This document shows positions 15,401-25,883 of a stretch of DNA of 34,743 nucleotides, in pieces. Each line of letters begins with the position of its first letter. Position 1 is the first letter of the stretch. Under the pieces are notes generated by a model. The model made no database searches, was not told the origin of the DNA, and saw nothing but the letters and a program-made list of their open reading frames with translations. Position numbers and translations under genes: made by a program. This DNA comes from Candidatus Sumerlaeota bacterium (GTDB lineage Bacteria > Sumerlaeota > Sumerlaeia > Sumerlaeales > Sumerlaeaceae): positions 1 to 34,743 of the forward strand of contig JAPLSQ010000041.1 in NCBI GenBank assembly GCA_026398535.1, given 5' to 3'.

Positions 15401-17890
15401 ATGTGCCGCGCCCTGTGGGTGATTCTCATCGTCATCGGTCTGGCCGGATGGTCCCGGGCCGCGGATACTGTTGTGTTCACAACCGGCGCCTCGCGCGATG
15501 CCGTGATTGTCGATGAGGACGCGCAGTCAATCACGCTGCGCTTTGATGTGACCGGCAACGAGCGCTACCTGAAGTCAAGCATAAAGGAAATCCGGCGCGA
15601 CACGGTTTCCGGTTTCGACTCGGTCTTCCGTTACCTGATCAAGGCGTCCGCAGGCGCGCCGCAGAACATGACGGAACTGGCCGCGCAGTATCAGCAAGCT
15701 GTCACAGAGGCGTCCGCGCGCGCGCAAAAGGAGAAAAGCCGGAACACGGCGCAGGCGCGTGTTTATTATGAGCTGCTGGCGCGCGCGCTTGCCGACCCGG
15801 CGGCCAAACGGCTGAACGCATCATCGGCCGTGCTCGATGGCCAGACGCAAACGGTCAATGACAACCTGGCGCAGATTTACTACGAGCTCGGCCAGGAGCT
15901 TGCCGTCCAGCCGGCAAAGCTTCGCCTGGCGCAGGATCTTTTCACGTCCGCGGCGCGTATGGCTCCGCTCAAACCGCTTTACCGATTCGAGCTGGCACGC
16001 ACGGCCGAGCGCAATGGCGACGTCACAACAGCCATGGAAAACTATCAGCAGGTTGCCGCGGCTCCGAATGTGCCGGTTGTCATTCAGGGCGCTGCGGTCG
16101 AGGCGGTGAAAAGGATGCGCGCCGCCGCAACCGCGCGTCCGGCACAGCCGATGCCGCCCAGGACGCCGCGGGCATACACCCCCGCCGCGCCCGCCGCAAC
16201 CATTACAGCGCCGCAACCGGCGCCCGCCCCATCGGGCGTCGCCGGCCAGCAACCCGCGACGGATGCGAGAAATCTCACCGACCGCGCAAAGGATTGGTGG
16301 CAATCGGCACAACGCTCACTGGCAAGCGGTGAATACACGTCCTATTTGATCGAATATCTGCCGTATATCATCAGCGTGCTCCTTGCTTACCTGTTCTTGT
16401 GGCATTTGCCCAGGAAATTTGTGGTTCGGCGGGCGCGGCGCGGCGACCTTGCGGCCGCCGAGGCGCGGTATTATGTGAGATGGCTCGGCATCTTCGCGCT
16501 GCTGCCATGGGTTTTCAAAAAGCTGAAATCCATCCGCCCGAAGAACGCCTGCCCTTTTTGCGGGAAGAGCATCGACAACATCAACAGTTACGCCGACCTG
16601 AATTTTTTTGTGTGCCCGCACTGCCGCGAGAACATCACGCCCATCTATGACCTGAAGGACTACATCACCCACCTGATGCGCCAGGCGGGATCGGAGATGA
16701 GCCATAAAAAGGGGGTCAAACAGGAATCGGTCATCGAGCGCGACGCCATGCTGAAACTCGTGCGCGCCGTTCTGACGCTGTGTCTGCGGCAGCGCGCCAG
16801 CGATGTGCACGTCGACAGCGATATGGAAGGCGCCAAAGTGCGCGCCCGCATCGACGGAATGATGTACGACATGATGGCGCTGCCCAAGTCGGTGTCGAAC
16901 ATGTTCATCTCGGCGATCAAAATCATGGCCAATCTCGACATCACCGAGCGCCGCGTGCCGCAGGACGGCAAGATCAGTTTGTGGATCGACAAGACCGACA
17001 TTGACCTGCGCATCAACACAAGCCCGGCGTCACTCGGTGAAAAGGTGTCCATCCGCATTCTCACGCAGAAAACCATCCAGGTGGATCCCGCGCGGCTGGG
17101 TCTGGAGGGCGACAACCTGGAAAAATTCGCCCGCGCCATCCGCCGCCCGCACGGCCTGATCATCGTCACGGGTCCCTCCGGTTCGGGCAAATCAACAACG
17201 CTCTATGTGGCTCTCAACGAGATCAACACGGGCGACAAGAACATGGTCACGATCGAGGACCCCATTGAGTACCAGCTCAAGGGATTGTCGCAGATGCAGG
17301 TCAACACGGCGGCAAATTTCACGTTCTCCACGGGCCTGCGCTCGATCCTGCGGCAGGACCCCGATGTGATCATGGTTGGCGAAATACGCGACAACGAGAC
17401 GGCCGATATCGCCATCGAGGCGGCAATGACCGGGCATCTTGTTTTCACGACGCTCCACACCATCGACGCCCCCACCGCGTTCGGCCGGCTGGCTGACCTT
17501 ACGGTCGAAACGCGCCGCCTGTCGAGCGCCGTCATCCTTGTCATGGCGCAACGCCTTGTGCGCTCCATCTGCCCCGACTGCGTGAAACCCTACAAGCCCA
17601 GGACGGCCGACTTCGAATTGCTGGGCATGGCGGACGCAAAGGACATCACGCATGTGCACGGCGCGGGGTGCGCCAACTGCATGAACACGGGGTATTTCGG
17701 GCGCATCGGCATTTTCGAGATGCTTGTGCCCAATGACGAGTTGCGCGAGCAGCTTGAGAAAAACGCACCCGTCTCGGTGATACGCGACATCGTGCGCAAA
17801 TCCGGCTACCACACCCTGCGCGACGAGGGAATCATCAAAATCCGCCAGGGCATCACCACCGTCGAGGAAGTCATCAGGGTGACGTCTTAG
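15401..17890 (+). CDS. Membrane-anchored GspE/PilB-type secretion ATPase with secreted N-terminal domain
   Basis: Total 829 residues. Residues 1-21 form a signal peptide (cleavage near SRA-AD). About 290 residues follow with an SH3-like beta segment, a TPR-like helical part (IYYELGQELAVQ to YRFELARTAERNGD) and a Pro/Ala-rich linker. A membrane segment is predicted near 318-340 (IISVLLAYLFLWHL). Then come a zinc ribbon (C384, C387, C405, C408) and a type II/IV secretion ATPase: Walker A GPSGSGKS at 591-598, Walker B region VIMVGEIRDNETADIA, His-containing TGHLVFTTLHT, and paired CxxC at 724/727 and 757/760. Such ATPases power pilus or secretion pseudopilus assembly. A membrane-tethered form with a periplasmic half is unusual. 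ATG 15401 has AGAGGA upstream. Confidence 0.9.
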   Translation: MCRALWVILIVIGLAGWSRAADTVVFTTGASRDAVIVDEDAQSITLRFDVTGNERYLKSSIKEIRRDTVSGFDSVFRYLIKASAGAPQNMTELAAQYQQAVTEASARAQKEKSRNTAQARVYYELLARALADPAAKRLNASSAVLDGQTQTVNDNLAQIYYELGQELAVQPAKLRLAQDLFTSAARMAPLKPLYRFELARTAERNGDVTTAMENYQQVAAAPNVPVVIQGAAVEAVKRMRAAATARPAQPMPPRTPRAYTPAAPAATITAPQPAPAPSGVAGQQPATDARNLTDRAKDWWQSAQRSLASGEYTSYLIEYLPYIISVLLAYLFLWHLPRKFVVRRARRGDLAAAEARYYVRWLGIFALLPWVFKKLKSIRPKNACPFCGKSIDNINSYADLNFFVCPHCRENITPIYDLKDYITHLMRQAGSEMSHKKGVKQESVIERDAMLKLVRAVLTLCLRQRASDVHVDSDMEGAKVRARIDGMMYDMMALPKSVSNMFISAIKIMANLDITERRVPQDGKISLWIDKTDIDLRINTSPASLGEKVSIRILTQKTIQVDPARLGLEGDNLEKFARAIRRPHGLIIVTGPSGSGKSTTLYVALNEINTGDKNMVTIEDPIEYQLKGLSQMQVNTAANFTFSTGLRSILRQDPDVIMVGEIRDNETADIAIEAAMTGHLVFTTLHTIDAPTAFGRLADLTVETRRLSSAVILVMAQRLVRSICPDCVKPYKPRTADFELLGMADAKDITHVHGAGCANCMNTGYFGRIGIFEMLVPNDELREQLEKNAPVSVIRDIVRKSGYHTLRDEGIIKIRQGITTVEEVIRVTS

Positions 17891-17922
17891 AATAACCATT
17901 ACGACAGGCAAGTGAGTTGAAA

Positions 17923-18585
17923 ATGCCAGTTGATCCGCCTTCCGATACAACATCGCGTCTCGTGGTTGAACCCCGCTGGCTTGCATGGGCCAGGGAACTG
18001 CAGGCCATTGCCCAGACGGGACTGCACTATAGCGAGATTGAATACGACAGGGAGCGCTACCAAGCCGTCGAGCGCATCGCCGCGGAGATGATGGCGTGCC
18101 AGTCGGGCCATGAATTGCGCCCCGTGCTCGATCTGTTCCGGCACGACACGGGTTATGCCACCCCGAAGGTTGATGTCCGGGGAATCGTGTTCCGGGACGG
18201 GAAGATTTTGCTTGTGAAGGAGAAACTCGACGGCAAGTGGACGCCACCCGGCGGATGGGCGGACGTGAACGAAGCGCCGTCCGAGGCTGTTGTCCGGGAG
18301 GTCTGGGAGGAGTCGGGATTCGAGACGCGCATTGTCAAACTGCTGGCCGTCTATGACCGCACCAAACAGGGGCACCAGCCGTATTACCCGTTCCATGTGT
18401 ATAAGATATTTTTTCTCTGCGAAGTGACCGGTGGCGAGGCGGCCGTCAGCAGCGAAACGGATGGTGTGGGTTTTTTTCCGCCTGTTGACTTGCCGGAATT
18501 GTCAACCTCGCGCATCAGCGCCCGCCAGATCGCGCGGTTCTTCGAACTTCTTCACCATCCCGAGTGGCCCGCGGATTTCGATTAG
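17923..18585 (+). CDS. NUDIX hydrolase with N-terminal helical domain
   Basis: A 220-residue hydrolase of nucleoside-diphosphate-linked substrates. The first ~65 residues (WLAWARELQAIAQTGLHYSE, RERYQAVERIAAEMM) match the N-terminal domain of the NUDIX_N type. The Nudix box follows: GWADVNE, APSEAVV, REVWEESGF, i.e. GX5EX7REUXEEXGU with all metal-binding Glu present. It contains a further loop with Tyr-rich QGHQPYYPFHVYKIFF. Proteins of this domain layout often act on ADP-ribose-type substrates or CDP-choline, but the substrate is not determined here. ATG 17923 is used; TTG 17917 would add two codons. It lies downstream of the GspE-like gene in the same direction. Confidence 0.9.
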   Translation: MPVDPPSDTTSRLVVEPRWLAWARELQAIAQTGLHYSEIEYDRERYQAVERIAAEMMACQSGHELRPVLDLFRHDTGYATPKVDVRGIVFRDGKILLVKEKLDGKWTPPGGWADVNEAPSEAVVREVWEESGFETRIVKLLAVYDRTKQGHQPYYPFHVYKIFFLCEVTGGEAAVSSETDGVGFFPPVDLPELSTSRISARQIARFFELLHHPEWPADFD

Positions 18586-18990
18586 ACCCATGCAACCCGG
18601 CGTGTGGGCAAAATGGGGAGGCTGCCTCCCCGCCATGTTTTGTGGCGCAGGTATCTTGCCTGCCATAGATAGTTCGGGGGGCTGTCGGTGGCGCACGGAC
18701 CGGTGCGCGATACGGATTCTCCTTCGGTTGTCGCGCGGAATAAATCAGTTTGCGCCGCGGAATTTGATTATTTTGGCCCTTTGTGGCTAATTACGGGCAG
18801 GGTGAGGAGGTTGAGTGTAGCTGAATATGGATATTCGGGGAGCGGTTCGGGCTTTTACATGCCGGCATGATCCTCGCGGATGACGCCGGGATATAAAATC
18901 CCGACACGCCCTCTCCGGCCTCCCGGCCTCCCGCCCGAACAACGCGGCCGCGCTTGCGTGCGCGCCGCAATAAAGAAAGGAATTCTTCTT
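18586..18990. other. Intergenic leader region before pnp, with hairpins and a GILPA-type repeat
   Basis: About 400 bases without a supported gene. It contains a terminator-like hairpin at 18615-18631, a segment at 18645-18680 whose + strand translation reads AGILPA, and a perfect 6-bp stem-loop at 18887-18903. The last, near the pnp start, could be a leader structure. The GILPA/MPAPQ coding pattern recalls dispersed intergenic repeats I associate with PVC-group genomes; that is recollection, not proof. Confidence 0.4.
18615..18641 (+). terminator. Probable rho-independent terminator after the NUDIX gene
   Basis: GGGGAGG (18615-18621), CTG loop, CCTCCCC (18625-18631), then a short TTTT at 18638-18641. 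The stem is perfect over seven pairs and lies about 30 bases after the NUDIX stop. The T-run is short. Confidence 0.5.
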
Positions 18991-21492
18991 ATGACAGAAG
19001 AGAAAACACAACAGTTTTGCGAGAGCAAACCAGGCGGCGAGCATCCCGCGGGACACGCTGAGTACGTTGTTCCCTTCGGCAAGGAGCATCTCGTGTTGAG
19101 CACGGGGAAAATTGCGCGGCAGGCCAACGGGTCCGTCGTGGCCACGGTTGGCGGCACGGTGGTGCTCGCGTCGGTCGTGATGGCGCCTCCGCGGTCTGAG
19201 ACGATCGACTTTTTCCCGCTGACGGTGGATTACCGCGAGAAAATGTACGCGGCGGGGCGCGTCCCCGGCGGCTACTTCAAGCGTGAAGGGCGCCCGGGCG
19301 AGGCCGAGATATTGAGCGCCCGGCTCATCGACCGTCCCCTTCGTCCGCTTTTTCCCGATGGATTCATCCAGGAAGTCCAGGTGTATATCAATGTGCTCTC
19401 GTTTGACGGCGAGAATTCAGCCAATGTGGCGGCCTTGTGCGCCGCGTCGACGGCGCTGATCATTTCGGACATTTCCTTTGACAAACCGGTCGGCGCCGTG
19501 CGCGTCGGGTTCGATGGCGTGAACTATACGCTCAATCCCACGCTCGAACAGCAAAAGACTTCACTGCTCGACCTTGTCGTGGCGGGCACAAAAAGCGCCA
19601 TCACCATGGTTGAGAGTGGCGCGAAGATGTTGACGGAAGAGCAGATGCTGGGCGCGCTGCGTTTTGGCCATGCGGCAATCGTCAAGATATGCGAAGCACA
19701 GGAGGAGCTCAGGGCCAGGATCGGCAAGCCCAAGGCAATCTTTACGAAACCCGATTACAACGCCACCATTGCCGAGAAAATCCGTCTGCTTTCACACCCC
19801 AAATTCGTGAAAATCGCGGAATTGTATGAAAAGAAAGAGCGCAACGACGCTCTGGACACTGCGCGGGATGAAATCATCGACGCGCTGTCCGACGAGTATC
19901 CCGACATCAAAGAAGTGATGAAGCCGGTTTTTGAGGATGAATATTCGCAGTCGATGCGCCGGCGTGTGCTTGAGACGGGCGTCAGGGTTGACGGCCGCGC
20001 TCTGGATGAAATCCGGCACATCTGGTCAGAGGTGGACATTCTGCCCCGCACGCACGGTTCGGCGCTGTTCACGCGGGGGCAAACCCAGTCGCTTGGCGCG
20101 CTGACGCTTGGCACTGCCGAGGATGTTCAGGAGATTGACGACTTGGAGGAGGTTGGCGAACGCACCTTTTACATGCACTACAACTTTCCGTCCTTCAGCG
20201 TCGGCGAGGTGCGTCCTGTTCGCGGTCCGGGCCGCAGGGAGATCGGCCATGGGGCCCTGTCCGAGCGGGCTTTGATTCCCGTCATCCCCGATCACGATAA
20301 ATTCCCGTACACGATCCGTCTTGTCAGCGAGATTCTGGAGTCGAACGGCTCCTCGTCGATGGCGAGTGTGTGCGGCGGGTGTCTCGCGATGATGGATGGC
20401 GGCGTGCCGATCACGGCGCCGGTTGCGGGCATTGCCATGGGGCTCATCATGGAGGGCGACCGTTACGCCGTCCTGAGCGACATCATGGGGCTTGAGGATC
20501 ATCTTGGAGACATGGATTTCAAGGTCGCCGGCACGCAGGACGGCATCACGGCGCTGCAGATGGACATCAAGATCGAGGGCATCACGTTTGAGATCATGGA
20601 GAAAGCGCTGGCCCAGGCGAAAGAGGGGCGTCGGCACATCCTCGGCAAGATGGCCGAAACGCTCGCGGCGCCGCGAGCAGACCTCAAGCCGCATGCGCCG
20701 CGGATTGTCATGATCACGATCAACCCCGACAAAATCCGCGATATCATCGGAACGGGCGGCAAGGTGATCAAAGAAATCACGGCAAAAACAGGCACGAAAA
20801 TCGACATCCAAGACAACGGGCAGGTGTTCATTGCCTCCGCCGACGGCGAGGCCATGGAGCGCGCCGTCAAATGGATCCGCGATCTTACCGTCGAGGCGGA
20901 GATCGGCCAGATCTACACGGGCAAAGTCACACGCATTGAAGATTTCGGGGCGTTTGTGGAAATCCTTCCGGGCAAAGACGGATTGTGCCATGTGAGCGAA
21001 CTCGAGCCGCGCCGCGTGGAGCGTGTGGAGGATATCTGCCGCCTCGGGGATGAACTGATCGTGAAGGTCATAGGCATCGATGAGAAGGGCAAAATTCGTC
21101 TCTCTCGCAAACAGGCGCTTTATCCCACGGCCAAGCCTGAGGAGGGCGAGGAACGCGGGGGCGGCCGCGGAGATCGTGGCGGTCGTGGCGACCGTGGCGG
21201 CCGTGGCGGCGATCGCGGCGGGCGCGGCGGCGACCGTGGCGGCAATCGCGGTGGCGGCAATCGCGGCGACCGCAGCGCCGGCGGTGGCAGCGAAAGACGC
21301 GGCTCATTCCGCCAGGGCGGCGGCGAGCATCGTTACCGGGCTGGCGAGGATACCGAGAGAGCGCCGGCTCCGGCTGAGGAGCGGCGCGAAATTCCCCAGA
21401 CGCCTGCGGAACATCTGACCGATAACGCGCCCGGCGCGCCGCCACAACACAGGCCTTGGACCAACGAGATCGAAGACGAACTCAAGCCCTGA
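18991..21492 (+). CDS. pnp: Polyribonucleotide nucleotidyltransferase (PNPase)
   Basis: 3'-5' phosphorolytic exoribonuclease, 833 residues. Both RNase PH-like domains are present ([20 protein letters not shown], then [14 protein letters not shown] and [24 protein letters not shown] core). The KH domain has [19 protein letters not shown], and the S1 domain has [21 protein letters not shown] with HVSEL. A C-terminal tail of about 120 residues after the S1 domain (from around 710) is packed with RGG/RGD repeats and then Glu/Pro/Ala-rich sequence. The start is ATG 18991 with AAGAAAGG about 10 bases upstream; frames open further upstream are not coding. rpsO, the usual upstream partner, is absent; pnp follows the NUDIX gene after 405 bases. 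Confidence 0.97.
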   Translation: MTEEKTQQFCESKPGGEHPAGHAEYVVPFGKEHLVLSTGKIARQANGSVVATVGGTVVLASVVMAPPRSETIDFFPLTVDYREKMYAAGRVPGGYFKREGRPGEAEILSARLIDRPLRPLFPDGFIQEVQVYINVLSFDGENSANVAALCAASTALIISDISFDKPVGAVRVGFDGVNYTLNPTLEQQKTSLLDLVVAGTKSAITMVESGAKMLTEEQMLGALRFGHAAIVKICEAQEELRARIGKPKAIFTKPDYNATIAEKIRLLSHPKFVKIAELYEKKERNDALDTARDEIIDALSDEYPDIKEVMKPVFEDEYSQSMRRRVLETGVRVDGRALDEIRHIWSEVDILPRTHGSALFTRGQTQSLGALTLGTAEDVQEIDDLEEVGERTFYMHYNFPSFSVGEVRPVRGPGRREIGHGALSERALIPVIPDHDKFPYTIRLVSEILESNGSSSMASVCGGCLAMMDGGVPITAPVAGIAMGLIMEGDRYAVLSDIMGLEDHLGDMDFKVAGTQDGITALQMDIKIEGITFEIMEKALAQAKEGRRHILGKMAETLAAPRADLKPHAPRIVMITINPDKIRDIIGTGGKVIKEITAKTGTKIDIQDNGQVFIASADGEAMERAVKWIRDLTVEAEIGQIYTGKVTRIEDFGAFVEILPGKDGLCHVSELEPRRVERVEDICRLGDELIVKVIGIDEKGKIRLSRKQALYPTAKPEEGEERGGGRGDRGGRGDRGGRGGDRGGRGGDRGGNRGGGNRGDRSAGGGSERRGSFRQGGGEHRYRAGEDTERAPAPAEERREIPQTPAEHLTDNAPGAPPQHRPWTNEIEDELKP

Positions 21493-21529
21493 GTCAGGGT
21501 GACATCAATGATCTGATCAGGAGGCTGTG

Positions 21530-21841
21530 ATGCCTGAATTTGTTTCTGCCGCGAAGATGGATGAAATCGAGCCCGGCTCGGGCAAAAGCGTCAGTGTTCG
21601 CGGCGTAAAGATCGCCGTATTCAATGTGAATGGGCAATATTTTGCCTTGCAGGACACCTGCCCGCACCGGGGCGGTCCGCTGGGCGAGGGCACGGCGGAC
21701 GAGAGCGCCGTGTCGTGTCCATGGCATGGATGGGAGTTCGATCTTGCCACCGGCCAATGCGTCACGATGGCGGGCGAACAGGTCAAGACCTATAAGGTGC
21801 GCGCCGAAAATGGTGGAGTGTATGTGGCGATGGAAACATGA
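21530..21841 (+). CDS. Rieske-type [2Fe-2S] ferredoxin
   Basis: A 103-residue small Rieske ferredoxin (NirD-like). The iron-sulfur ligands are C44 and H46 in DTCPHRGGPLG and C63 and H66 in SCPWHGWEF. It should carry one electron for a partner oxygenase or reductase, which is not visible nearby. AGGAGG at 21519-21524 lies five bases before ATG 21530, making this a better start than GTG 21527. The next gene, rmlD, begins 17 bases after its stop, so the two may be transcribed together. Confidence 0.93.
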   Translation: MPEFVSAAKMDEIEPGSGKSVSVRGVKIAVFNVNGQYFALQDTCPHRGGPLGEGTADESAVSCPWHGWEFDLATGQCVTMAGEQVKTYKVRAENGGVYVAMET

Positions 21842-21857
21842 CGCGGCGGACGCTGGA

Positions 21858-22718
21858 ATGAGACCCATCCTTGTGATCGGGGCGGCGGGCATGCTGGGGC
21901 GCGATCTGATGGACGAACTTGCGTCACGCAAACTGATCAGCATTGGCATGGATGTGGGCGAGTGCGACATCACAAACGCCCGAGCCTGCGTCGAGGCAAT
22001 GAAGAGTTGTCGTCCTTCATCCGTGATCAATTGCGCCGCCTACACGGATGTCAACCGCGCCGAAAGTGAACGGGAGAAGGCTTTTGAGGTCAATGGGGCT
22101 GGCGCGGGCAATGTTGCGCGGGCATGCGCAGAGACCGGCGCGCGGTGTCTTTACATCAGCACCGACTATGTGTTCGACGGACACAAGGACGCTCCTTATG
22201 TCGAGTCCGACGCCGCCAATCCGATGAATGTCTATGGCGCCTCGAAACTTGAGGGCGAGCGCCAGACCGCAGGGGCAACGCCCAACCATGTCATCGCGCG
22301 CGCGTCATGGCTTTATGGCAGACATGGGAAGAATTTCGTGACGACCATCCTTGCGGCGGCGCGCCGCGGCGTGCTGTTGCGCGTGGTTGACGATCAACGG
22401 GGAGCGCCAACCTGGACGCGCGATCTTGCCCGCCTGCTTGCCGATCTTGCCTGTCACGATGCCACGGGCATCTTTCACGCGCCCAATTCGGGCGAATGCA
22501 CATGGTTTGGATTTGCGCGGGAAATCTTTGAATTGTCGGGCGTTCAGCCCGTTTCGCTGGCGTCCCAATCTGCCGCCGAATATGTGTCGCCCGCCGCCAG
22601 ACCCGCCAACTCGCGCCTTGCCGACACCCGCCTTGCCGCGCTGGGCATTGCGCCCATGCCTGACTGGGAGAACGCGCTGACAGGATTCCTTCGGGAAATT
22701 GGGGAAAGCCGTGCATGA
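21858..22718 (+). CDS. rmlD: dTDP-4-dehydrorhamnose reductase
   Basis: Last step of dTDP-L-rhamnose synthesis, reducing dTDP-4-keto-rhamnose with NAD(P)H. The 286 residues match the short-chain reductase RmlD. The dinucleotide motif is VIGAAGMLG (8-14). STDYVFDG (101-108) carries the catalytic Ser/Thr. YGASK gives Tyr126 and Lys130. The segments ARASWLYG and VVDDQRGAPTWTRDLA are characteristic. rmlA, rmlB and rmlC are not in the window, so this member stands alone. The start is fixed at ATG 21858, where the Rossmann motif begins at residue 8; the upstream part of the open frame overlaps the ferredoxin and is not used. Confidence 0.92.
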   Translation: MRPILVIGAAGMLGRDLMDELASRKLISIGMDVGECDITNARACVEAMKSCRPSSVINCAAYTDVNRAESEREKAFEVNGAGAGNVARACAETGARCLYISTDYVFDGHKDAPYVESDAANPMNVYGASKLEGERQTAGATPNHVIARASWLYGRHGKNFVTTILAAARRGVLLRVVDDQRGAPTWTRDLARLLADLACHDATGIFHAPNSGECTWFGFAREIFELSGVQPVSLASQSAAEYVSPAARPANSRLADTRLAALGIAPMPDWENALTGFLREIGESRA

Positions 22719-22756
22719 TTCATTTCAGGGAGTTCCCACCCGCCGGCGCTGAATAG

Positions 22757-24514
<1,758 letters not shown>

Positions 24515-24542
24515 TTGCGGCGCGGCGGGCGTCGCCCGCCGG

Positions 24543-25856
24543 TTATTCCATGGCCTGGAATCTTCGCGCGATGTAGCGCAGTGATTCCTGTATGCCGAGT
24601 TTGACGCTGCCCGGGCCGACGCGGATGTAAAATTCCTCTCCGAATTTTTTGTGATTAAGAAAAACAGGCGTCGGGCTTTTCAGGCATTGCGCGATGAAGA
24701 CGGTTTTGTCCCCGATGCGCTCGAAGCGCGTGTGCACATAGGGCGCGATTTCCTGGGACAGTGTCTCCCTGACCAGGTTCCAGAAATGCTGGGCGAACTT
24801 GTCGGTGTTCTGAAACTGGTCGGCCTCGATGCCGAGGATGCCGCCATCGTCGGCGACGCCCACAAGCAGTGAGCCGCCAGCCGAATTAAGGAAGGCGGCA
24901 ATTGTTTTCAGCGCGGCATGCTCGACGGACTCATCTTTGCGTTCGGCTTTAATGTTCCAGCGCAGTGATGATTTGAATTCCGCCAGCTCGTTTTCGCCGC
25001 CTCGAATGAGGCCGGTCGTTCCCGAAGCCTGCTCCCCGTCCTGTTCATGATACCACAGGTACTCGATGACGCTCATGGCCTCGGCGCGCAGGGCGGCATA
25101 GCTTCCGGTGATGTTGTGCCAGTCGGGAAGATGGCAGGACACGCCGGCGCATGCCCGCAGTTCGCGGAAATCTTCGAGGGTTTCGTCGATGGCGTGGTGG
25201 GGGAGATGCGCGCCAAAAAGCGTGCAGGCATATTCCGACGGCGTGATCTTGCCGAAAACGAGCATGAGCGGGAGCACCAAGCCGCATCCATGAGCGGAAC
25301 ACAGTAATATGACGGCCGCCTGCTTTTCAGTTGGCTGATTGTCGTAGACGCGCTCGAGCGCGCTCATGATCTTCGGCGTCGAAAAATCGTCGGGCTTCAG
25401 GCTGGCGACAAAATCATGAAAACGCTGAACGACGCCGGACACACTGCCGAAAAGGAAAACGATGCTTGAGTCCACCACGTCGATGAGTTCAATGAGATCG
25501 GAAGCGTTTCCGGCTCGGCGGTGGCGGTCATCGTCGCGCCAAAGAAAGGGATCCTGGCTGAAGGCATGGCGCATTGCGGCGGGGATCACGCATTCGCTCT
25601 CCTCGCGCATGCGGCGGCAGAGTTGAAAAAGGGCAAGCCCGTTGACCGCTTTGAAATCGGCGGCGCCAGCCAGGAGAAGCTCCCGTACGATGTGTTCGAG
25701 CAGGCGCCGGCTGGGATGCGAGGGGCGTAAACCCGAGGGCATGGCAAGGGGCGCTTCACCGCAATAAATCACATATTCTCCGCCCTGTTGAATAACATCG
25801 AGCAGATTCGGATTAATCGGTTGCGTGTCAGTCTCTGATTTGAAAGAGCCGTTCAT
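24543..25856 (-). CDS. AlbA_2 (Schlafen-like) domain protein with novel N-terminal region
   Basis: A 437-residue protein. The C-terminal ~160 residues carry an AlbA_2-type domain: GGENELAEFKSSLRW, then AFLNSAGGSLLVGVADDGGILGIE and EFYIRVGPGSVKL. In other proteins this domain binds nucleic acids or acts in Schlafen-like and some defence proteins. The N-terminal ~270 residues are not recognised; they start INPNLLDVIQQGGEYVIYCGE and include several Cys and His (HGCGLVLPLML, ELRACAGVSCHLPDWH). No ATPase motif is seen. It is convergent with thiC and divergent from the C45 gene (27 bases between starts). A function in regulation, motility or defence remains open. Confidence 0.75.
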   Translation of the reverse strand: MNGSFKSETDTQPINPNLLDVIQQGGEYVIYCGEAPLAMPSGLRPSHPSRRLLEHIVRELLLAGAADFKAVNGLALFQLCRRMREESECVIPAAMRHAFSQDPFLWRDDDRHRRAGNASDLIELIDVVDSSIVFLFGSVSGVVQRFHDFVASLKPDDFSTPKIMSALERVYDNQPTEKQAAVILLCSAHGCGLVLPLMLVFGKITPSEYACTLFGAHLPHHAIDETLEDFRELRACAGVSCHLPDWHNITGSYAALRAEAMSVIEYLWYHEQDGEQASGTTGLIRGGENELAEFKSSLRWNIKAERKDESVEHAALKTIAAFLNSAGGSLLVGVADDGGILGIEADQFQNTDKFAQHFWNLVRETLSQEIAPYVHTRFERIGDKTVFIAQCLKSPTPVFLNHKKFGEEFYIRVGPGSVKLGIQESLRYIARRFQAME

Positions 25857-25883
25857 ATTGATCGTTTGAATGATATTTACTAA

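Noticed and set aside
17192..18247. Minus-strand open frame spanning the ATPase and NUDIX genes
   Set aside because: Crosses two well-supported plus-strand genes and has no known domain.
20026..20991. Minus-strand open frame antisense to pnp
   Set aside because: Composition follows the pnp codons; no independent evidence.
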